Part shown: piece after piece, positions 18,386 to 30,338 of the stretch
Layout of the letters: every line of letters starts with the position of its first letter
Numbering within the stretch: the first letter of the stretch is position 1
Assembly: GCA_964036195.1 (NCBI GenBank)
Contig: OZ038456.1
Span: forward strand, 2,294,001 to 2,358,000
Direction: 5' to 3'
DNA length: 64,000 nucleotides
From: Sphaerolaimus hirsutus
Taxonomy: Eukaryota > Nematoda > Chromadorea > Monhysterida > Sphaerolaimidae
The notes under the pieces: generated by a model
What the model was told of the DNA's origin: nothing
Databases searched by the model: none
Seen by the model: the letters and a program-made list of their open reading frames with translations, nothing else
Program-made: the position numbers and the translations under genes

Positions 18386-19527
18386 CCGTAATGATGCCCG
18401 GCCTAAAGTAGCACCCTCTACTTTACGGCCGGTACATCCCCGTTAATGTTGACCTAAAATTTGACATTAATCCGACCACCCAGTGATAAGTTATTCGAAA
18501 TCTAGAGGGGCATCTAAATTGCCGCACCCTGTATATAATGATCGATTTGTACACAAGTCCATCAAGGACTCGATCAATAAAATTGAACGAAAAATGTTTT
18601 CCTTGCCGTTGCGACATCGATTTTGTATAAAAGCGTTCAAACTCGCTATATTTGGCTAATTGCCAATTTGGCGATTTGAACTAAAGACGTTGTCTCAGCG
18701 ATATGGGATTGTCCAGAGTTTTTGTGTTGCGATTTAAGGTCTGTGTGGACAAATGTGGGAATAGTTGTTGTTTTCGGACTTTGTCGGAAGGGGAAAACTT
18801 TGAGGTTTGCCACATTTTGTGGCAAATACTGGTTATTCGTTTTGGCAAATGTCGAATATTTTAGCTCACTGCACTTACTTTGTCAAATGGCAAATTTATC
18901 CGTAAAATTTTCATTCCAGGCGGCACCGGTGGCAAGAAGGCGAAAAAGTGAATTATGTGTGAATCTTTTCGATTTATCTGTGTTATCATGTTGCGTCGAG
19001 GTTAGAACTTTTATTGTTGGTTTCTGTTGTTGATTTCGTTTTGAGTGGAAATGAAGACGTTTTTCGGCCCGCAATTAAATATTTTCAAATCCAGACATGC
19101 GTTTATTCGAAAAGCATTTCTCGTGAAACAACGTCGTTGAATGTACAAAAAAAAATTGAAAGCAAAACCAGTGGCATCGATTAGCTAGCGATAAAACTAT
19201 ATTTTGTACAAAACATTAAAGGAATTCTTCAAACAAACGAAATTATGTTATATCGGGTTCACTTGTACTCAGCGGACCCAAGCTATGCGCTTCTCTGAAC
19301 GAAACAGTCCATTACGTCATCATCAAAAATTGAAAATCGTTGAAAACAAGAAAACAAATTGTTTTGGGCACAAAACGTATGTTGGTCGTGCTAGACTCCG
19401 CCTTTGAAAAATTACTTTGTGAAACAGTGTACATAAGTATCCTGCCCCGACCTTATCATCTAAGACATAAGTAATTTTGGACGCATACTCTCCGGTCCGC
19501 CGAGCACAATTGCTTATCCAAAACGAA

Positions 19528-22500
19528 TCAAAACATCCTGACAACGGTAATTCTGCGTCGTTTGCCTTTCTTTGGCGGCGGCGGCATGCAGCCATCTCGA
19601 TATTGATAGTTGAAATTCTCCACGATGAGCGTGATGGGGAAGGCGAGAACTATGACACCGGACAGGGCGGTCAGGGTGGCCACCAGCTTGCCCGCTGGGG
19701 AAAGTTATGTTTGAATTTTTGGTGGCATTTTAAGTGTTGAATTGGGATTTGGAATTTTTTTGTTTCTGGTGTTGGTGTTTGAATTTTGTGGTTTCAGTAT
19801 TTTTGAACGGATCCCAAACGGAACGAATCCCGTTCAAACTCTACCTTATCTCAGATATCTCAATTTTTGGCAAAAATTTTGACGCTTTTTTATCAGTTAT
19901 AAACTCGTTAATTTTCATGCCTTTTTGCACATTATCTGAACCCCCGCAGGGGTCAGATCTAAACACGAGACCCCCTACTAGAACCAAATCGCAGCCACAC
20001 TGGCTGAAACTCTCACTTGACGCACCTGTAGTTTTTGGCACCGTGTCCCCATAGCCCACCGTTGTCATGGTGATGATGCACCACCAGAACGTGGCTGGAA
20101 TGCTGGTGAATTTGGTATCCTGGGGGCGATCCCAGACCCTGTAAAATGTCAAGTGTCAAAAGTCATGTTGTGTCAAACGAGTTGCCATTTTGCAAGGCAT
20201 TTTACATGACTTTTGACACTTTGAATGACATTTTACAGGGTCTGGGACTGGCACCTGCTCCTCCTTTTCTAGGTAGTACACCGTGGTTGAGTACAGGATT
20301 ATGGTGATTGCCAGGAAGGTGAATAATAGGCTGATTTCCTTGTATGAATATCGTAGTGTGCGCGCCAGCGACGCCAAACCGCCGCTAGTGAATGACTTTT
20401 TTGTAAGGTTGGCAATTGGCATCGTGCAGCGATCTTCAGAGGCAGAATATTTGTCTACTTCCCTCGAATTCCCCCCCCCCCAGAAAAAAAATCGACTAGC
20501 TATTTGTCTATCTGGAGCAATTTTTGAGAATTTTCCCCCTAATTGTCACTTAAAATCGCTAATTTTCATACCCTTTTATAGTTTTTAACCATCAGTAACG
20601 AGTGCCGAGTGGGGTTTTAAAATTGTCGATAACAAAAAGAATAAGCTAAATTCAGAAGAAACCCTATGTTGACATTTAAATCTGGACTCTAGTCATGGCC
20701 CTTAAATACCTACCTGTATCTAGCCAATTTGAACAGTCTCATAACTCTCAGAATCCTGAGTAAACGCAGCACCAACAAGGCTGCCTGAACCCTTCCCAGC
20801 GCTTTACTAGTCAACCAGGGGGCAGTCCCAGACCCTGTAAAATGCCCTGTAAAATGTAAAATGTCATGGAAAGTGTCAAAAGTCATGTAAAATGCCATTT
20901 TGCAGGTATTTTACATGACTTTTGACACCTTGCATGACATTTGACATTTTACAGAGCATTTTACAGGGTCTGAGACTGGCACCCGGTGATGCTGACTATC
21001 CATTCCAGGTAGAACGGTATCACTGATAGCCCGTCTACTATGTTCATTGGTTCTCGCAGAAAGTCGCATCTGTCCGCGGCTATGATGAATTTGAACACCA
21101 AATCCATTGTGAACCAGGCGATGCAGATCTGCGGGGGGGATGGGGATTTATTTGGCCATTGAAAAACTCCTGGTGCCAATCCCAGACCCAGTGAAGTGTC
21201 AAGTGTCATGCAAAGTGTCAATGTTCATGACAAGGTAAAGTAAGGTATCAAATGCCATGCAAAGTTCAGCAATAAAATCTTTTATTTTCTGTTTTGATTG
21301 ACATTTTACATGACATTTCACACTTTACAGGGTCTGGGACTGTCCCCTGGATGTTGATTGATTTTAAAAATTTGGAAAGTAACCTTCTCGATGAGATCAA
21401 AGAAGAAAAGCGGTACCATCTCGCCCTCAATTGGGTCGTAAACCTATGGTAGTGAAATTGTTTTTAGATTTTATCTATTTGAACACTCATTTTGTGGCAC
21501 TCACCTGGCAACTCGGCAATGAAGCTATAATCATTGCCAGTACTGAGACAATCACAAAGGCAATTGATACTAATGAATATATTCTAGCTGTTGAGGAAGA
21601 CGCTGGATCCTCCAATGTGAGCCATATTTTTCTCCTCGTATTGCCGCACAGCCAAACCTGCATAATTACAGTATTTTTTAATATTTGGAAGAGTGCTATT
21701 CTCTGTTTTTGTCGGCTTTTTACCTTCCATTCTATTGGAGGTGCCCTTCTATTTTTCACCAGTTTATTCACACACTTTTCATTGGACAATTTTAACAATG
21801 CAACTTGAGCAATATTTAATATCATAGCTACAATTTTAAATGTTACCTAGGTATATCTATTTGAATGCTTTGGATGTTCTCGCCTCTATTTTTATAATTT
21901 TGTGTTTTGGCACTCTTACAACATAATGTTGACCCTGTGCCTGGAGTCATGTAAACCCCCTAGTTATGTAGACCCGCCAGTCATGTAATTTAGGGGGGAT
22001 TAGCACGGCGACGGGGATTGTATTGGCGACTGCCGTTCAATTGGAGGCAGCCATTCTATTGTTTTCAGGAGCGCAAAATATCAATGCTCATTCACCACAT
22101 TTTATCATATCACTATAATTCCTGCGTGCATTCAGCTAATTTCCCACAAACCAACACTATCAAACATGGTGAGTGCAACATCCCCTGCTTCCTGTTCACT
22201 AGCACTGCCCGGCCGAGCCTGCGGCCCGTTTTTTTGGTTCGGCGCGGCCCCGTCCTCAGTTTCTGCCGCGTCGCTCGTCTCGTCTGAGTCTGATGAGCTC
22301 TTTGACCTGTGGGGGGGGGGGTGCGTGTTTTTTGGAAATTCGTGATGTAAAAACCCCCAACTTTTTGGCGCCAAGCGCCATGGCGCTTTTCTAACCTTTG
22401 GCGCTTGGCGCCAATGGCGCCACTGAAAACTTTGCGATTTTTGATTTGGCACTAGCGCCAAGCGCTTTTACATTACTAGTCTTGGGTTTTGAGCATTCCT

Positions 22501-25500
22501 TGGTTTGCCGTGGCCTATAAATATAACAATATTTTTTCACCCCTTCTTTTTGTACATTTAGGAAGTTTACAGAAGAAGGGCAAATTACTCAAGCTAGGAT
22601 CAGACTCTAACAACTATCAGTGAAAAATTTCACCCTATAATATTAATTGTATACTCCGGTTACTTTACACCCTGCACCAGAGTTGGAAAAACGTATTTAC
22701 GTTTACCCGAAATACCCGGTTATTCGGGTATTTATACTTACGTTTACGTTTAGGTTTTCCAAAAATACCATTACGTTTTGTTACGTTTTCCTGGCACAAT
22801 TACCCGGGTACCAGAGAAAACGTAAAAATCCAGCTACACGAAACCACGGGTCTGTGAAATGTGCTCTATTACTGCAGTCACATTGATTTTGTGTAAATAG
22901 TTTTACCACGGGACCTAAATAATGCCAATTATGTTGTGTAATTGTCTTTTTGACAGTGAAAATATTGTAAATAAGTGCAATCAATCAATTGTAAATGTAT
23001 TCAATGTGTCAATTTTGGAATATGAATAGTGTCTAGGAATGTGTTACCTATAAATACAAGCACGGGGATCTCCAGTCCATTTCGGAAGTTGATGAGATAA
23101 AATATTTAGGCTTAACGCTTACGTCAGCTAACGATATGTTTGGTAAGCAACGTCAGCTACTTCTCCAGCGAGCACAAACTGCTGCTATTATGGTTGGAGA
23201 CTTAGCGTCAATGTCATTGCGTCCGTTTTGGGCAGTCAACAGACTGTGGACACTTTATGCTATGACAAAAGTTTTCTATGGTGTGGAAATCTTTGGCCTT
23301 CCAAAGCAAACCTTAGCAAAGCTAGTTGGCATACAAATGTCTGTATATAGAAAGGTATGCCGTGCCCCCGTGCATCTATCAAGCAGATGTCTTGCTATAG
23401 ATGGAGATGTGACAACAATGAAAGCTTGGTATACACAAATCATTGTAGGTCACTGCCGGTACTTACAAAGCAATCACGTTAGCATAATGACTAAACAGGC
23501 GTTTAATCTTTGGGGTAGGACAAAATTAAACCAACCACGACGCCAGAGCCCTTCGGGGAGGTCGGCAGCGCTATTACGTGATGCTAGTATTGACCCATCA
23601 TTGGGTTTAAAGAGCATCAAACAGATTGCTAAGCAAAATGCGTGGGGTGATAGCTCACTAGGTAAAGTGTATCTGTCACGTACCCGTATGGAGCGCTACC
23701 GGGAATCCAACCTAGAACCCCTAAATACATATAAAATTTACTCAGATGAAATGCCATGGGTAATTGCACGACATGGATTATTTCAAAAGACAATACAATT
23801 TGCACTGAGCAGTATGGGGAAAAATGGTCTAGGTGTAAGCCGTGCGTAAAGTATGGTCATGACTTCTGGCCAACATTATCGCACTACTTGTACGGTTGTC
23901 AGGATGTGGCCATAATATACTGGCGCAATAAATTCCTTAGGGAGTTAAAAAGTGACTGCTGTGAGGAAAAGTGCTGTCATATGTTGAGTATGGGGGAACC
24001 TATTGAACAGCTGGCGCACCTTGTAAAATGTAGCTGCAACAAGTTGAGAAGGTTGATATCCACACATATTACAGCACTAGATACCTATCTATACGGCCTT
24101 GAATAATACTGTATTGTGTAGTTGTTTTATCCTGCTCTATTGCAAAAGAAATATTACAACTAGTGTGCACGTATTTACAGTATTTTAGTCTACCCTTCTT
24201 TTTATGGATAATCATTCTGAGTCGCAGGGTGTTATACAAGTGCAACGATAGACTTAAAGTGGTCACGATACACGTCATATTGATCATTGCATCATGACAT
24301 ATCATGGGATTTTAACTTCCACATGTGAAAAGTCAGCAATGCTATGTGTATTGAGTATGCACAAGAACACACCCTAGTCTCATATAAAGCTACGAGTATT
24401 TTAGGTAAATCCAGGGCCCTGGTACCATCCGTGCTTTACTTTTACTATTATAAGTATGCATATTACAATGTATCTCAAGTTCGCGACCGGTACTTTAATT
24501 AAACTTTTTTGTACCTCAGCTATATCTACCTACTGTATCGCCATTATAGACTCTGTTCACTTTATTAAATTGCCTTACCCGTGAAACATTTAGGTCCTGT
24601 TTTATATACCGTTATTATATCCTGTTCCATGTAATGTGTATGAAGTATTTGCTTATTTTACTGTTGGGTAACAGGTAAAGCCGATTAATAATCTCAACTG
24701 TTGACACTGTCATGCTGTAATTTCGCAAATGTTTTTCTTATTGTTACCATAATGCCCGTGACTTGTAGAGCCAGCCGTGGTATGTGTGTTAAAATAAAAA
24801 TAAATAAAATAAGCAGAAAAGTGGAATGTGTGTACGCATTTGTGTTGTGGATTTTACAATCATTCACTGTTTTGTTTTATTCATATCCTGCTGAAGTTTT
24901 GCAGTAATGAACTTTTTGATGAAGAAATGTGCTAATCCATGTGCTAAACTGCGAGGCCATCAGCACCAACATTCGTAAACAAATAGACAAAAATTTGAAT
25001 AAGATTTTTTTGTTTGCTATGAATGTAAGTGGAAAATATGGATGGAAATTATGTATACATTGTTGAAAATGTCACAACAATAGTATTTTCAGAAGCTCTG
25101 CTCATATGGGGCACTTCTTGAAATTTTTACGTTTACGTTTTTTTTTACGTATTCCTTGGTATTTTAAAAATACCTTACGTTTTAGTATTTATACTTTAGA
25201 TTTGGAAAAGGTATTTACGTTTACGTTTATGTTTTCCAAAAATACCAGTATTTGAACAACTCTGCCCTGCACGCGTGGTTCCCGCTGGAAGTGTGCCAAC
25301 TATGGTTAGCGCGTGCGAGTTTCATAAAAAGATGACAAAATTGATGGTTGTTATAATGTTATTCATTAACATATTCACATCGATGAATTTTTTCATCTTT
25401 TTACGGAAATCGCATGACTTAACAATCATTGGCACGCTTCCAACACGAGACATAAATCAGTGCGACGACAGAGTATCATGTACGTCGAGTATACTCTAAA

Positions 25501-28500
25501 TATTTGCCGTGCATTTCCGTTAGACACAAATTAATCTGCAGGGTCACCAACTTGCTACAGTATTTGCACAATTCCGCCCGTATGCCCCAGTGGCGCATTT
25601 CCTCCACGAAACGCTTCCTGCACAGTTCCAGAGGCCGGTGCAGTTGGCCAGTCCTGCGCCAAATGTTGAATTTGAATTTTGGCAATGTTTCAAATTGCCT
25701 GTGGGCATAGTAAAATGTCAAATTCCAGACCCAGTAGAATGTAAAATGTCATGCAAAGTGGAGAAGAGACAAATGCCCTGTAAAATGCCAAATTACCAGT
25801 AAAAAATTAATTAAAATTTGACATTTTACTGGACATTTTATAGAACCTGGGAGTGGCACCTGGGCGCAGTCCCAGACCTAGTAAAATGTAAAATGTCATG
25901 CAAAGCGTCAAAAACAAAATGCCCTGTAAAATGGCAAACTACTAGTTAAAAAAAAAATATAAAAAAATTTGACATTTTGCTGGACATTTTATAGAACCTG
26001 GGAGTGGCACCTGGGGGCACCCCCGTACCCAGAAAAAGTCAAATGTCATGCAGTGTCAAAAGTCATGTAAAGCCTAGTTGCGATGTTACAGGCCATTTTA
26101 CACGACTCTTGACACTTTGCATGACATTTTACATTTCACATGGCATTTTACAGGCTCTAGTAGTGGCACCTGTAGTAGTCCAGAAGTGCATCAAACGTGG
26201 TGGCGTGCCTGGCGAAATAGTATCGATGCTCGCACTCGTGGTAGTGGTCGCACAGCAGCACTCGCTCGTTGTGAGATGACATGCACAGGTAGATGATATT
26301 TACAGGGGGATGGGTTGGATAAAAAAGTGGGAAATGGATCTTGGATGGTGGTTTGAGTTTTTTCTGATGTTTTTTTTTTGTCGATCTAACTATAGTTAGC
26401 GAGCCGCATTTACCAGCCAGAAGGCTAGGTGCAAAATGTTTTGAACCAGGCCGGGGATCGAACCAGGGATCTTCACCTCACGCGTGAATGCTCTTACCGA
26501 CTGAGCTACCAGATGCAAACCTTTCACTAGCATGCAGAGGCTTACCTATGTGCGGCTGCGGCACTGCTCTAACTCTATTGATGATTGGTGTTTTTAAAAG
26601 TTGCTTTAGCTGTTTTTAAACGTTGTTTTTATTTAGAAAACAAGGTCATTGAAAAAACGGTGTTTCACACCTATGTACGTTGAACACACCACACGAATCT
26701 GGCGAACACGTCCCTCTGTGCCTGCGGTCGACTGCGGCTGGGCGCTCGGCCGCGCGGCTGCAATCGCTGCATCTCCTGCGGCGGCAGCAGACGCTGCGAC
26801 GTGTCGTTGGCGAGGCCGAGCAACACTTCCGACTGTTTGTTGTCGCAGTGCCGCCTGGAGGCAGTCCGAGACACTGGAAAATGTCAAGACAAGTGTGAAA
26901 TGTCATGTAAAATGTCAATCAAAACGGAAAAGAAAATTTTTTGTTACTGAACATTGCGTGATAATTGACACTTTATTTTACATTTGTCATTGACACTTTG
27001 CATGACATTTTATATGACATTTTACACTTTACTTTACACTTTACAGAGTCTGGGACTGGCACCTGGCTGGCGTGGCGCTGAAACACGGCGCCGGGTCGTC
27101 GATAAATAACAAGTCGTTGTCGTTCGTGTCCGTTTTCACGGGCGAGTTTAGAGGCTCTTTTACGTTCGTTTCCATAGGCGTCGCGGATTTCACTTTTGCA
27201 GCCTTCGAGTCCTTGTCAAAAATGAATCTAGGGATGTGCCTTTTCAGGATCGTGTAGTTTTTGCCGCCCATGTTCACGTAAATCTGCAGTGATAATTAAA
27301 GTGGGGTCACGTGCAACTGCAGTAAACGTCACGGCTAATCAATGTACACAGTAAAAATGGCTGTGTGATGCGCGGTGAAGTGTCATAAGTGTCCTCACGC
27401 AGACTTGCAGGGTCATAGTGAAGACATTTCGCCTCGCCTACGGGCCTGTGCCTGCTGGCATGTAAACTCGTTTGGCATGTAGACAATGGATCAGGGCTCA
27501 GGGGTTTCCAAGGTTTTGGCCTTCGCGGGGGCTTGGTAGATAGCAAAACCCTCCACTGGATGGATAGATAGCTGAAATTATTCTGGAGGGCTCGCTGGAG
27601 TAAAATATATATACTCGGCGGACATGATACTCTGCCCTCGCACTGATTTATGCTTTGTGTTGGAAGCGTGCCAATGATAATTAAATAATGCGAATTCCAT
27701 AAAAAGATGAAAAAATTCATCGATGTGAAAATGTTTATGAATAACATTATAACAACAATCAATTTTGTCATATTTTTTTGAAACTCGCAAGTGTTAACAA
27801 TCGTTGGCACACTTCCAGCCGGAACCACGCGTGCAAGGTGTAAAGTAACTGGGGTATACCTATGATGTATATGGAAAAATTGACAAAATGGAGGAAAATT
27901 TAGCGATTTTGAGTAAAAATTGGGGGAAAATCGCTCAAAGTTTCTTCCTCAAAGATAGTAGATAGATAGTTGAGCGATTTGGGGGGTGGCTCAGGGGATA
28001 GTAGCCTCAGGATAGATTGATAGCTGAACAGTCCTTCCCCATGAGACTCCCGCAACGGGTCTACTATTTACATGCCAAGTGGGTTAGATGCCAAGCGAGC
28101 CTACGTCATTGCTTGCGGTGGCAAAATCGCCGCAGTCGACAAACCAATGGTTCCTTGGCCACCTTCAATAGCAGATCGTCGTTGTCCACCCCCTCGGGGG
28201 TGCCCGCCGCGCTCGAGGGGGGGTCCAGCGCGCGCAGTCTCGCACATTCGAGACGTTTTCGATCGCGGATTTCTTCCGGCTCGTGCGCCAGCGCCACGGC
28301 GCACACGCTAGCCGCGCTGCCTGCAAGGGGACTTGTTTGGTTGCCTACTTGGATTTGTGTTGACTGATTGGAGGCCCACACTAGGGGCCAGTCCTGTGCC
28401 CTGGGAAATGCCCTGTCAAATGTCATGCAAAGTGTCAAAAGTCATGGAAAATGCCCGGCAAAATGGCAACTCGGTTGCCATTTTGCAGGGCATTTTCCAT

Positions 28501-29120
28501 GACTTTTGACACTTCGCATGACATTTGACATTTTACAGGGCATTTTACAGGGCCTGGGACTGGCACCAGTTGACACAAGTGTGTCAATTAGTGTGTGTCA
28601 ACTCAGATTTTGGCTTCACGTGTGCACAGCGATCTTCCGATGCACTTCCCATAATAATTGTTTTGCAACATTGCCGCATGTGCATTTAGAGATCGCTCCG
28701 CACACGTGAAGCCGAAATCTGAGTTGACACAGAAGATCAGTTGACACACACGTGTCAACTAGTGTGTGGGCCACCAATGGGGTCAATTAGCTACGGTAGA
28801 TTGGGCCCACACACGCTAGTTGACATCGACACCAAATGTCAACTGGTGCCGATCCCGATTCAAAGCTTGCTGACGAGTGGACGAACGACGTTCAAACGCA
28901 ATCTTTGAATTAGGAACGGGACCAGTTGACATTTGGTGTCGATGTCAACTAGCGTGTGTGGGGCCATTACATTATCGACCCCACCTGCAGCTCGTGCCAG
29001 CGCGGTGACCACATTCAAGCGGGGCGGCGGGGTCTCAGATCGTTGTTGCCCGCCTGAGTTTTCGGAGATTTCGGTGATGGAGCCGCGGGGAGTTACAGCG
29101 AAGGTGACAAAGGGCGCCGG
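19528..29120 (-). CDS. Voltage-gated potassium (Kv) channel alpha subunit, right copy
   Basis: This is the mirror copy of the left Kv gene. Exons in coding order: about 29120-28985, 28320-28145, 27283-27063, 26854-26690, 26280-26170, 25653-25528, 22306-22156, 21657-21505, 21443-21384, 21128-20983, 20806-20714, 20384-20255, 20119-20026, 19694-19528. Exon lengths are the same as in the left copy from exon 2 on. T1, S1-S6, the TTVGYGD filter and the FPIT S6 motif are all kept. Most differences are synonymous; amino-acid changes cluster in the T1 insert (for example [10 protein letters not shown] against [10 protein letters not shown]). Exon 5 has lost the left copy's acceptor: the bases before it read GTGCAT instead of GTGCAG. 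Exon 1 is 7 bp shorter than the left one, just before [10 protein letters not shown]. Intron 6 carries the 2.6-kb hAT/LINE insertion. No start codon was identified. Confidence 0.88.
20120..20254 (-). mobile_element. Introner equal to Kv intron 12, right copy
   Basis: 135 bp, starting GTGCCAGTCCCAGACCCTG and ending CGATCGCC-type CCCCAG on the minus strand. It is the exact counterpart of 12533-12667. Confidence 0.85.
20807..20982 (-). mobile_element. Introner forming Kv intron 10, right copy
   Basis: Counterpart of 11811-11986, the same 176 bp up to ACTAG. On the minus strand it starts GTGCCAGTCTCAGACCC and its element end is again CCCCCTG. Confidence 0.75.
21170..21346 (-). mobile_element. 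Introner-type element in Kv intron 9, right copy
   Basis: Counterpart of 11445-11621, with GGCACCAG and GGGGACAG ends. Confidence 0.7.
22678..25264. mobile_element. hAT-like CAGAGTTG element carrying LINE sequence, right arm only
   Basis: It begins CAGAGTTGGAAAAACG and ends GTATTTGAACAACTCTG. CCCTGCAC is exact on both sides (22670-22677, 25265-25272), and the left arm has the empty site at about 8262-8272. The terminal 150-200 bp resemble the short CAGAGTTG elements; the interior is unrelated and holds part of a non-LTR retrotransposon. It therefore looks like a short hAT-like element enlarged by a captured or inserted LINE. Confidence 0.8.
23064..24106 (+). pseudogene. Truncated, frameshifted non-LTR (LINE) ORF fragment
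   Basis: Reading from about 23064, [14 protein letters not shown] and [10 protein letters not shown] are typical of the segment just after the reverse-transcriptase core of LINE proteins. After a frameshift near 23800-23815 the frame continues [16 protein letters not shown] … SHYLYGC, a C-x2-C … H … C zinc-knuckle pattern found near LINE C-termini. It stops at 24106. The catalytic RT part and the endonuclease are missing, so it cannot work by itself. The first half runs to 23849 in one frame. I do not assign a clade. The sequence from 24107 to about 24960 is a possible 3' UTR that includes an A-rich stretch near 24790-24815. Confidence 0.8.
25699..26169 (-). mobile_element. Three tandem introners in Kv intron 5, right copy
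   Basis: Elements at 26169-26011, 26010-25860 and 25859-25699 mirror the left-arm trio, with CAG/GTGCC at each junction. The trio therefore predates the split of the two arms. Confidence 0.78.
26444..26515 (-). repeat. tRNA-like sequence, right copy
   Basis: Counterpart of 7015-7086, with the same box A and box B and the same weak acceptor stem. Confidence 0.6.
26855..27062 (-). mobile_element. Introner equal to Kv intron 3, right copy
   Basis: 208 bp on the minus strand from GTGCCAGTCCCAGAC to GACTGCCTCCAG, counterpart of 6484-6691. Confidence 0.85.
27607..27862. mobile_element. GTATAC MITE, right arm only
   Basis: Same family as 8036-8286. The left arm reads straight through at about 5935-5950 (TGTATATTTTACTCC), so this is an insertion in Kv intron 2 of the right copy. 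Confidence 0.7.
28381..28569. mobile_element. Introner-type element in Kv intron 1, right copy
   Basis: Counterpart of 5232-5414, with ends GGGGCCAGTCCTGTGCCC and GGGCCTGGGACTGGCACCAG. Confidence 0.72.
28792..28798. other. Possible Tc1/mariner excision footprint (TACCGTA)
   Basis: On the minus strand the site reads AATC-TA-CCG-TA-GCTAATTG. The left arm has AATC-TA-[element CCG…CGG]-TA-GCTAATTG at 4737-5012. Two TA copies around three terminal element bases are what Tc1/mariner excision usually leaves. Confidence 0.7.
28799..28975. mobile_element. Palindromic GTTGACA element, right arm only
   Basis: It runs from TGGGCCCACACACGCTAGTTGACATCG to its mirror, with the arms CCAAATGTCAACTGG around a short unique centre. 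It is absent from the left arm and related to 5025-5230 and 39508-39742. Confidence 0.65.
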
Positions 29121-30101
29121 CGATTGGGGAAATTGACAAATTATTTTGGCTGAATCTTTTTGATTTAACTGATCGGGAACTCCAATGTAAGTTTGATAAC
29201 CCTTTATATCTTTTGAGGAGCACTTATTGTAGCTGAGGAGCCTTGAGCATAAAGTGAATGACGCAAATTGTGGTGTTATTCCTACAACCCATTATTGTGA
29301 ATAAATATAGGGCTCAGCACCGTTTGCTGATCCATTTTACTTGAAATCATTTTCAATGTGGTAACTTTGTTTTAGTTGTTTTTTTTGTCAAGATTGAATT
29401 GGCGCCCTTTCTCCCTACAACTGGCGCCCTTTGTCCCACTACCTAAATTGGGTCTGTGCCATCCCACATCTAAACCCATCCCACATCCCGGCCCATAAAT
29501 TGGATGCTTGTCGTATTTGATGCGTTTTCCTTGCATTTTTGGTGGATAATGAATGCAAAAAAATGTTGATGATGAAAACGTGCTACAGTAAGAGCCACTT
29601 TCAATGACTCGGTGATTTCGCAGGTCAAAGTTGTACTCAATAACACTGACTGCACTCAATAGTTGTCAACTGTCATGTTTTAACACATGTGGTGTCAAAT
29701 TGCCTTCAAACACTCTAACATATTATATTACACTGATTGTGTCATCATGACTTTTTTTGAAATTCCCAAAAATTTAATACAGTCTATTTGAGAGACAAAG
29801 TAGATTTAGATGTGGGATGGGTTTAGATGTTGGATGAGCCTACGTCCCTAAAAATATCCTTCCTATTCCCATAGTTCACAGCTTTCATGACTACATTTTG
29901 AGCTATCTTACCTAGGGGATCGCCGCTACCAGCCGTGTGCGCTATCACAGACTGATGCATTTTTGATAAATAAATACGTTCTCACATTTATCAATCGGAA
30001 AAAAATACGCCGCGGGCCGCTGGGTTGAAGGATAAATATGTATGTATTCTAGCAAATTGATTCAGCAGGTATATTTACATACCTGGAATGGAAAGAAATG
30101 G

Positions 30102-30338
30102 GTATACTCGGCTGACCGCAAAGTATGCGCCCAAAATTATTTATGTCTTGATCGATAATGCGCGAGTAGGATACTTATGTATGCACATTCTCAAAAATAA
30201 AATTTTTTAAAAGGAAAAAGGCAGAGTTGCGTACAAGCGACGGATGTTTTTTTCCTGAAATGTTTTTTCTTTGTTTCTTGATTTTATTATCGATGACGTC
30301 ACGATGGAGTGTTTCCTTCAGAAAAGCGCGACGTATAC
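30102..30338. mobile_element. MITE, GTATAC-ended family, right-arm copy
   Basis: Mirror of 2844-3081: GTATACTCGGCTGACCGC at one end, CGCGACGTATAC at the other. Confidence 0.6.

Larger units (their letters stand above)
22649..25494. mobile_element. GTATAC MITE split by a 2.6-kb insertion (right arm)
   Basis: Counterpart of 8036-8286: GTATACTCCGG at the left end and CGAGTATAC at the right, interrupted at 22678-25264. Confidence 0.7.

Noticed and set aside
23136-23849. Host gene of 237 codons
   Set aside because: The segment is the post-RT part of a LINE protein and continues after a frameshift into the LINE zinc knuckle.
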